Below, piece after piece: positions 58,401 through 64,000 of a stretch of DNA of 64,000 nucleotides; the stretch's first letter is position 1, and each line of letters opens with the position of its first letter. Under the pieces are notes generated by a model. That model saw only the letters and a list, made by a program, of their open reading frames with translations. It had not been told where the DNA came from and made no database searches. The stretch covers positions 940,001-1,004,000 of the forward strand of contig JAQGDQ010000026.1 of NCBI GenBank assembly GCA_030141605.1, read 5' to 3'. The position numbers and the translations under genes were made by a program. The stretch is from Tubiluchus corallicola. Taxonomy: Eukaryota > Priapulida > Priapulimorpha > Priapulimorphida > Tubiluchidae.

Positions 58401-61400
58401 GTCATTTATGGGCAAAACTGTGCAGTTAAATAACAAGTTTCCATAGAAAATTGAATGTATAAGGGAAAGTCAATATTTAGCATTAAATATCAACCAAGAT
58501 AAATTGTGCAAACATAATACATACTAAATATTTGCAAGCTTAATTGAACTGTGATGTTTGAATATATTTAGAATGTGGGTAAACATTTTTCATATTTTTT
58601 CATATTCAAAATTTTTTCATATTTCGAGATTTCAGTATTCTAATGTAGAACTCAGAGGTATTTAATTGCTTATTATTGCAATTACTGCAAATTGTGAATT
58701 TTGTGTTACAGTCCCAGATGAAGTTTGGACCATTAACACGGATGTCCCAGATGAATTCAAGGATTTGGCATTTAGCACAGACAAAAGATGGTGGGATCAA
58801 GAAAGTCTGACGAAACTGAATCTTTCCTTTAATCAGATAACTGAAATATCAGAGAACATACGATGTTTGTCTGCACTTACTGTTCTTGATGTAAGTTTAA
58901 AAATTAAAGCTTATTTTAGGATGAAGGGGTCAGTGGACTTGGTAGTGTTTCGAATCGGCCTCATTTTTATGATCGATCATTGACCTTCATCGACGATTGT
59001 CTAATGATCGATCGTAATATTTTGTAGAGTTGGCTCAGTGTAAAATATCATATTAGAACATTAACTGCTTGTAGTTTTATTCTTGCGCCTCATTGCGGGA
59101 AATCATGGAAGAATGTCACAAAGCGGCAAGCACTTTGCACAGATATTCCATATTGAACCTTGCTGTAAGTCGCGTTGCTTCAGCATTGACCGTCGGCAAT
59201 TTCTTTTGCTAATAACCTGTTGTATTTGCATAAGTTATCGCACATATTCATTAAAATATTTTACTAACAACATGTGTTGTAATCAAAGGGCAGAAATGGG
59301 TGTCAAGTGTGCAAAATCTTACACTTATTGTATTATCAATTATGTAAATTTATGTTCGAGCGCTTAGCTGAATGTCATGGCCGAGTGACATTCGATAAAA
59401 TCGATTAATCGGAACAGCACTAATGCTTAGCAATTGAAGTAAATAGGGCTATGCGGCCCTTGGTAGTTGTCTTCTTGAAAGAGGATGAGCGTGCATGTGC
59501 ATCTGAACATCGTTAAGGCACCTTTGCCAGTCTTTCAGCATCTCATCTTTAAGGTTATCCTTCATGATGAAATATGTTTGATTTCATTATTTAGATTGTA
59601 AATGTCCTATCATTCAGTGCTGAACTAGATTCTTGAAAATACTTCTTTTTTTGGATAAAAATACGTTTTTAGATTTTTAGAAATTATTGGAAGTTAAATT
59701 GCGATGTACTAAAATACATCTTGTGGTATCATGACTAAAAGTACTTTACATAATAATTTAATTCACTTCAATAAATCTTTTTGCCTTATTTTGTTTCAAA
59801 AATGTGGTGCAATCCTGAGCGAACTTATCATGTTAATATTTTTTATTATGTATCATATTTTCAAGTTACATGATAACAAGCTGAAGGACTTACCATCATC
59901 TATGGCAGAATTGGAAGGTCTGAAAAAGCTCAATTTAAGGTAAGGCACTTTTGCATGATACACTTTTTTGTTTTTTAACAAATAGTGTAGATCTGCATAG
60001 ACTGATCTTAGTCTGATCAAAGATCTTCATAAAATTTTTATTGAAATTTGGCAAAGATTATGGTAAATGAACGTGGCATGGGTCGCTAATTACTGGTGTA
60101 GTGTTAATCCTGGTGAAATCAGTAAAGTAGAACATCAATAACTTACGCAAAGATCCAGAGTCATGGCACCAAAGTTTGCATCTTCTTTGTTTTTGAACAA
60201 ATTGCTTGAATAGTAATAAAACTGAATTTTAGTGAAATTTCCATCACTGGTTAGTGCTAAAAAGTAGTTTTTTATTTCTCATCAGAATATGTCAATTGCA
60301 GCCTGGTTTTGCCAGAAATATTTGTGAAACCTGTTACTGTTTTCGTTACAGTCACAATGAATTTGAGAAGCTACCTGCATGTGTCTACAAATGCAAGCAG
60401 CTTGTATTCCTACATATAGAGAACAATAAGCTAACTGAAATTCATGATGATATCTCCGATCTTTTCTACCTGGAAGACTTAGTAAGAATTCTATTTGATA
60501 CATTTACTGTCTAATATTGTCAGTATATTTTCTGCAGCATACGAATTATTATTTATTATTAAGTAACTTTTGGAGTACAACATGTTCTATGCTGAGTTTT
60601 CTTTTTCGAAGTTGTTCTAGATTTGAGCTTAACTCTCAGATGTTGGCAGTAATGTTTTAATAATGTAGAAAATGGTGGAAAATAATGTAGAAAATGGTGG
60701 AAAATAATGTAGCACTTTAGTTTTTTTATTAAAGAAGGGTGCTGATTTGCTCAATGATTCCACCATTACATATGTTAGCTGGACAGCATCTTCACTTAAT
60801 TTGCCACGTTTGACAATACTATGCTTTGTGATTTGTTACAGATCTAGCATTTTTAGCATATGTGTAGGTTTGGAAAATGTGACTGACTTGTGCTTGTTGA
60901 CTTTGAAATTTCTGAAAGCAGTGATAAAAATTTTTGCGTAACATGTGTGTAATATGCAATGTTTTTGGCAGGTAAATAGGCTGAGGAGTGACAATTTGAT
61001 AGGTGTGCAATTTAATTGCCTTAGAGTTTGTAAAAAAAGTCTATTTTTAAGAGTAGGCTGCTAAGGCAACAGAGGACCATTTGGTACAAATGCAATATAT
61101 TTGTCTCTTGAATAGGTTAATGAGTGGTAACATGACGTGGTTTAATTGACTAGATTTTTGAATTTCTCTTTCTGAGATGGGCTTAATGGTGCTTTTACTT
61201 ATAATGTAATTGATTTTGAAAGACAATGTTAAAACAATTAATATGAAATAATTATTTATACATATTGGTCATCTAACTGTAGAACATAACACAGTAATAA
61301 TAAATATATGTTCCATAAGTTGTTCTTTGATCTTTATTTTTTATAGTGAGCTTAATAAAGTGAGGTATTTTGTTATTTTTTAGGATCTTTCACACAATCG

Positions 61401-63853
61401 GCTTAAGGCTGTTCCAGAAAGTGTAAGCTTTCTTTCGAGAGTAGTCACCCTGAATGTATCTAATAATGAACTGAAGGAGTTGCCATTAGGAATTGCATCC
61501 ATGCGTGGTAGGTAATGTATGCTGGCACGATTAATCAAACCTTTGTTTATGTTTGTTTATTTAATGTACTGCATCACTGCTTTTGCAGCTTCAGTGAAAA
61601 GCTGCAAGGTGGCAAGGGATTCAAGCATCACTTTTTAGCTTTTTGGTTTCCTTTTTTGTTTATGTCCGTTTTTGTTTCACTTTCTTTTTTCACAATTCTG
61701 ATACCTTGTTACTGTTTTTTAGCTTTAAGGATGTTAGATGCAACACACAATAAGCTTACAGAAGTACCAAATGAGATTGGATTTTTGCATGAGTTAGAAC
61801 AGCTTTACCTTCGTCACAATCAGCTACAGATAATGCCCATGCTGGAGGGTACTGCCCTAAAGGTTCAGTATAATTACTTGTTATCAGAAAGTTCTAATGT
61901 TTTACTTGTAACTATACATAACAGAGTTTAAACATGGCATTTTTAAAGTACTGCATGTTGGGTACAACAATGCATACATTGACTTCATGTGTATTTCAAA
62001 CAAGGAAAAAGGTCCTGCTTTTCTTTCCAGTTATTCTTGTGTAAAATTGTATTGTTACTTGCATAAATCAAATGGACATTTGTTTAACTTAAACAAATTC
62101 TCCAACTAAAAACTGTTTACTGTTGCTTTTTAAATAACTTTAGACTTTTTTAGTATTTACAGCCAAAACAATGTTTAATGATCAGTGTGGGCTTTAAATA
62201 CATGATAGTGATTGTCTTCAGCATGCAGCACCTGATATGTACCATTTCAGTTAGCTATCAAGTAGGACAGGGATGTGCAAATTATCTGACTGACTGGGCC
62301 ACATTAAACTTTCACACAATTCCTGCAGGCCGCATGCAGTTTGGTCAAAGGAGGCAAGAACAGTAGGACCTAATAACGATTTTTCTGCATTCGATCTTTG
62401 CACATCATTACTACTACACTCAAGAAAACTATTTTAGAAGTTATTAAAATTCACGTTGAAAACTATAGATTGTGCAGTACAGTGCATATTAATCTGTCTT
62501 GAAACACTTGATGTTCTTCTTCAATCTATAAGAACACTACACCTGATGAAATAATGAAACAGCCACTGATCAAGGTGTCCACTACTGAGCCTTAGCAGAA
62601 ACTAAAATTTGGGAATCCCCTGATATCAAGGGTGATCACACTTTTACAGCTTGCTGTCTATATAAAAATTGATCTGCCCAGTATTCTTGGTCATAGTAGA
62701 TAGATTATTTTGACTTGGTTATTTCATAATTTTATTTATAATTTATTTTGTAAAATAACCAAGTCAGAACGATCTACCTGCTATTACCAAGAAGATGACT
62801 GGGCTGACCTACCGGCCAATCAGATTGTTTCTCGCATTTCTTGCACATTTGAGCATTTCAATAGCGGCTTCCGTGGTAGTTTGCTGTGTTCTGTGATTAC
62901 ATTGCTTTTTTGAGTTCTGAGAGAGCAATGTGAAATTTCGTCATGCCCGACTGTGACATTCGGTGACAACCATCTTGCAAGGGTTAATGCAATCAGTGGA
63001 AAATGCTAGTGGAAAAAAAACTACCGCAATATCTTTGCGATCATGGTGCAGACCTCAGCTGGAAATATCGTCCTAATACTTGCACTTTCATTAGGTTGAC
63101 AAACCTCTTCATGGGCCAAACAAGATCTCTAGGTGGCTCGCAAGCGGTAGTAGTTTGCACACCCCTGAAGCAGTAAATTTTATGCAGTGTTTCATAAATT
63201 TTCAAATGATTACAGGAATTGCATTTGGGAAATAACTGCATCAAAGAGCTGTTACCACGGCAACTAGAACAACTGTTAACCTTGACAGTTCTGGATTTGC
63301 GAGACAATAAGATTTCTACCTTGCCAGAAGAGATTACTCTTCTTACAAGCTTAGAGAGATTGGACCTGACTAATAATGATCTTTCAAGGTACAAGCACTC
63401 AACTTGATTAGAAGTCCTTCCTAAAACTTTATTTTTAGTTGAGAGTTTTGCAGTATTGATGCGTTGTGTTAGGTATGGTGTGGTGTGGTGTAAGTATGGT
63501 TTGGTTTAGTGTGGTGTGGTGCATATTGTTACTGTGGTGTGGTGTTGGGTGGCAGTTATGGTGTTGTGTGGTGCTAAGTGGGTTGTTATTGTGTTTATGG
63601 AAAATTCTTTGCAGGGTTTGTCTGGTTCCAATATAAATAGTCTCCCTGCGTCATACCTAAAAGCGACTAAGCTACCATACATCTAGTGATTACTTTATTA
63701 CATTTATTCTCGTTTATTAGCATTCCCTACAAAGTTGGCACAATGAAATTACATTCACTGTTAATTGAAGGCAACTCGTTGAGATCTATTCGTCAAGATA
63801 TTCGTAAGCGAGGAACGTATGGTTTGCTGAAATATCTTAGAAGTCGCATTGAG
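55479..63853 (+). CDS. LRRC40: Leucine-rich repeat-containing protein 40, first 8 exons (3' truncated by window)
   Basis: Exons: 55479-55641, 58712-58890, 59866-59939, 60352-60481, 61384-61507, 61723-61862, 63216-63388, 63721-63853. They join in phase to 372 codons and continue past the window. The N terminus (MSKFQEFRKK...) leads to ARNTGQLNLSCRSLSLVPDE, matching the LRRC40 opening, then RWWDQESLTKLNLSFNQI. Successive LRRs of the LxxLxLxxNxLxxLP class follow in the same order as the human protein, ending EGNSLRSIRQDIRKRG and LLKYLRSRIE. That point corresponds to about residue 370 of roughly 600, so the second LRR block is missing. The exon 6 donor (AAG|GTTCAG) is weak but the phase requires it. 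The cellular role of LRRC40 is poorly defined; LRRs imply protein binding. Introns 2 and 6 hold hAT-like insertions. Confidence 0.96.
56905..57130 (+). pseudogene. LINE ORF2 C-terminal relic in LRRC40 intron 1
   Basis: The plus strand reads FSNAEIQL-stop-NSLPEQGV, then CFKYTLDTYL. This is the usual xxxxNxWNSLPxxVVxAxSxxxFKxxLDxxL tail of jockey/CR1-like LINEs, with the tryptophan codon mutated to a stop. Confidence 0.6.
58943..59422. mobile_element. Candidate hAT-like MITE in LRRC40 intron 2
   Basis: The left end is TAGTGTTTCGAATCGGCC and the right end, reverse complemented, is TAGTGCTGTTCCGATTAATC. Both lead into ATCGAT-rich subterminal sequence. The flanking 8-mers match only poorly, so the boundaries are tentative. 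Confidence 0.5.
62268..63167. mobile_element. hAT-like element in LRRC40 intron 6
   Basis: The left end is CAGGGATGTGCAAATTATCT. The right end, reverse complemented, is CAGGGGTGTGCAAACTACTA. This is the familiar CAGGGGTGxGCAAACT hAT terminus, followed on both sides by GGCC-containing sequence. The flanking 8-mers AAGTAGGA (62260-62267) and AAGCAGTA (63168-63175) agree at six of eight positions. It is 900 bp with no transposase. A 14-bp internal hairpin (TGACTTGGTTATTT and its complement) lies at 62712-62766. Confidence 0.82.
63460..63600. repeat. GGTGTGGTGT minisatellite-like tract
   Basis: Imperfect GGTGT/TGGTG repeats over about 130 bp in LRRC40 intron 7. Confidence 0.85.
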
Positions 63854-64000
63854 GTGAGGCTGAGCATATTTCATAATGTTGCAGCTAAGACTATGCTATA
63901 ATTTGTACTTCCAGCATTTTTTTCTGATTTAGCATATGCAGTTTTGTTATTTTGTTGTAAGATTCTGCATGTTTTTTTATAAGATGGAGTTCTGGATGTA

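Overview
This is invertebrate-type metazoan nuclear DNA. It is AT-rich, has GT-AG introns from about 100 bp to several kb, and carries many decayed transposons and microsatellites. The genes (NOTUM, tomosyn, LRRC40, CPOX) are animal orthologues. I cannot fix the phylum from sequence alone. There are no prokaryotic features, CRISPR arrays or operons.

Layout from left to right. (1) 1-8025: the 5' end of a tomosyn/STXBP5-like gene on the minus strand. Two coding exons are clear; the rest is intronic or lies off the left edge. This stretch also holds a 205-bp foldback element and a LINE relic. (2) 10.0-11.0 kb: a LINE reverse-transcriptase pseudogene. An intact, intronless rhodanese-like gene follows at 11231-11815. 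(3) 11.8-17.9 kb: no gene. It holds a mariner transposase relic, a hAT-like element with 8-bp target duplications, and a pogo/Tigger-like element with TA duplications. (4) 17919-28673: a complete CPOX gene (coproporphyrinogen III oxidase, heme pathway) in 12 exons on the plus strand. Its introns contain a second copy of the pogo-like element and another hAT-like element. (5) 29918-40196: a complete NOTUM-like Wnt deacylase gene in 12 coding exons on the minus strand, convergent with CPOX. Its ATG follows directly on a splice acceptor, so a non-coding first exon must lie further right. (6) 40.2-46.3 kb: repeats and microsatellites, ending in a CCAAT-box-rich candidate bidirectional promoter. 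A plus-strand first exon beside it encodes a presequence-like peptide. (7) 46.4-49.7 kb: a reverse-transcriptase relic and two adjacent foldback elements whose long inverted arms are built from degenerate short tandem units. (8) 49.7-55.4 kb: sparse. It has two probable terminal exons of an unidentified minus-strand gene, a tRNA-like SINE relic and a three-copy tandem repeat. (9) 55479-63853 and beyond: the first eight exons of LRRC40 on the plus strand, truncated by the window edge, with two hAT-like insertions in its introns.

All reading frames of CPOX, NOTUM and LRRC40 join in phase across every intron I placed. Exon sums are 1176 bp (391 aa plus stop) for CPOX and 1662 bp (553 aa plus stop) for NOTUM. 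The genes look like ordinary neighbours, not one pathway.

The most unusual signal is a family of three foldback elements (1201-1405, 46973-48203, 48311-49665). Their inverted arms are arrays of a degenerate unit of roughly 13-17 bp, near GGYACAGGWAAAAAT. They encode no recognisable transposase.
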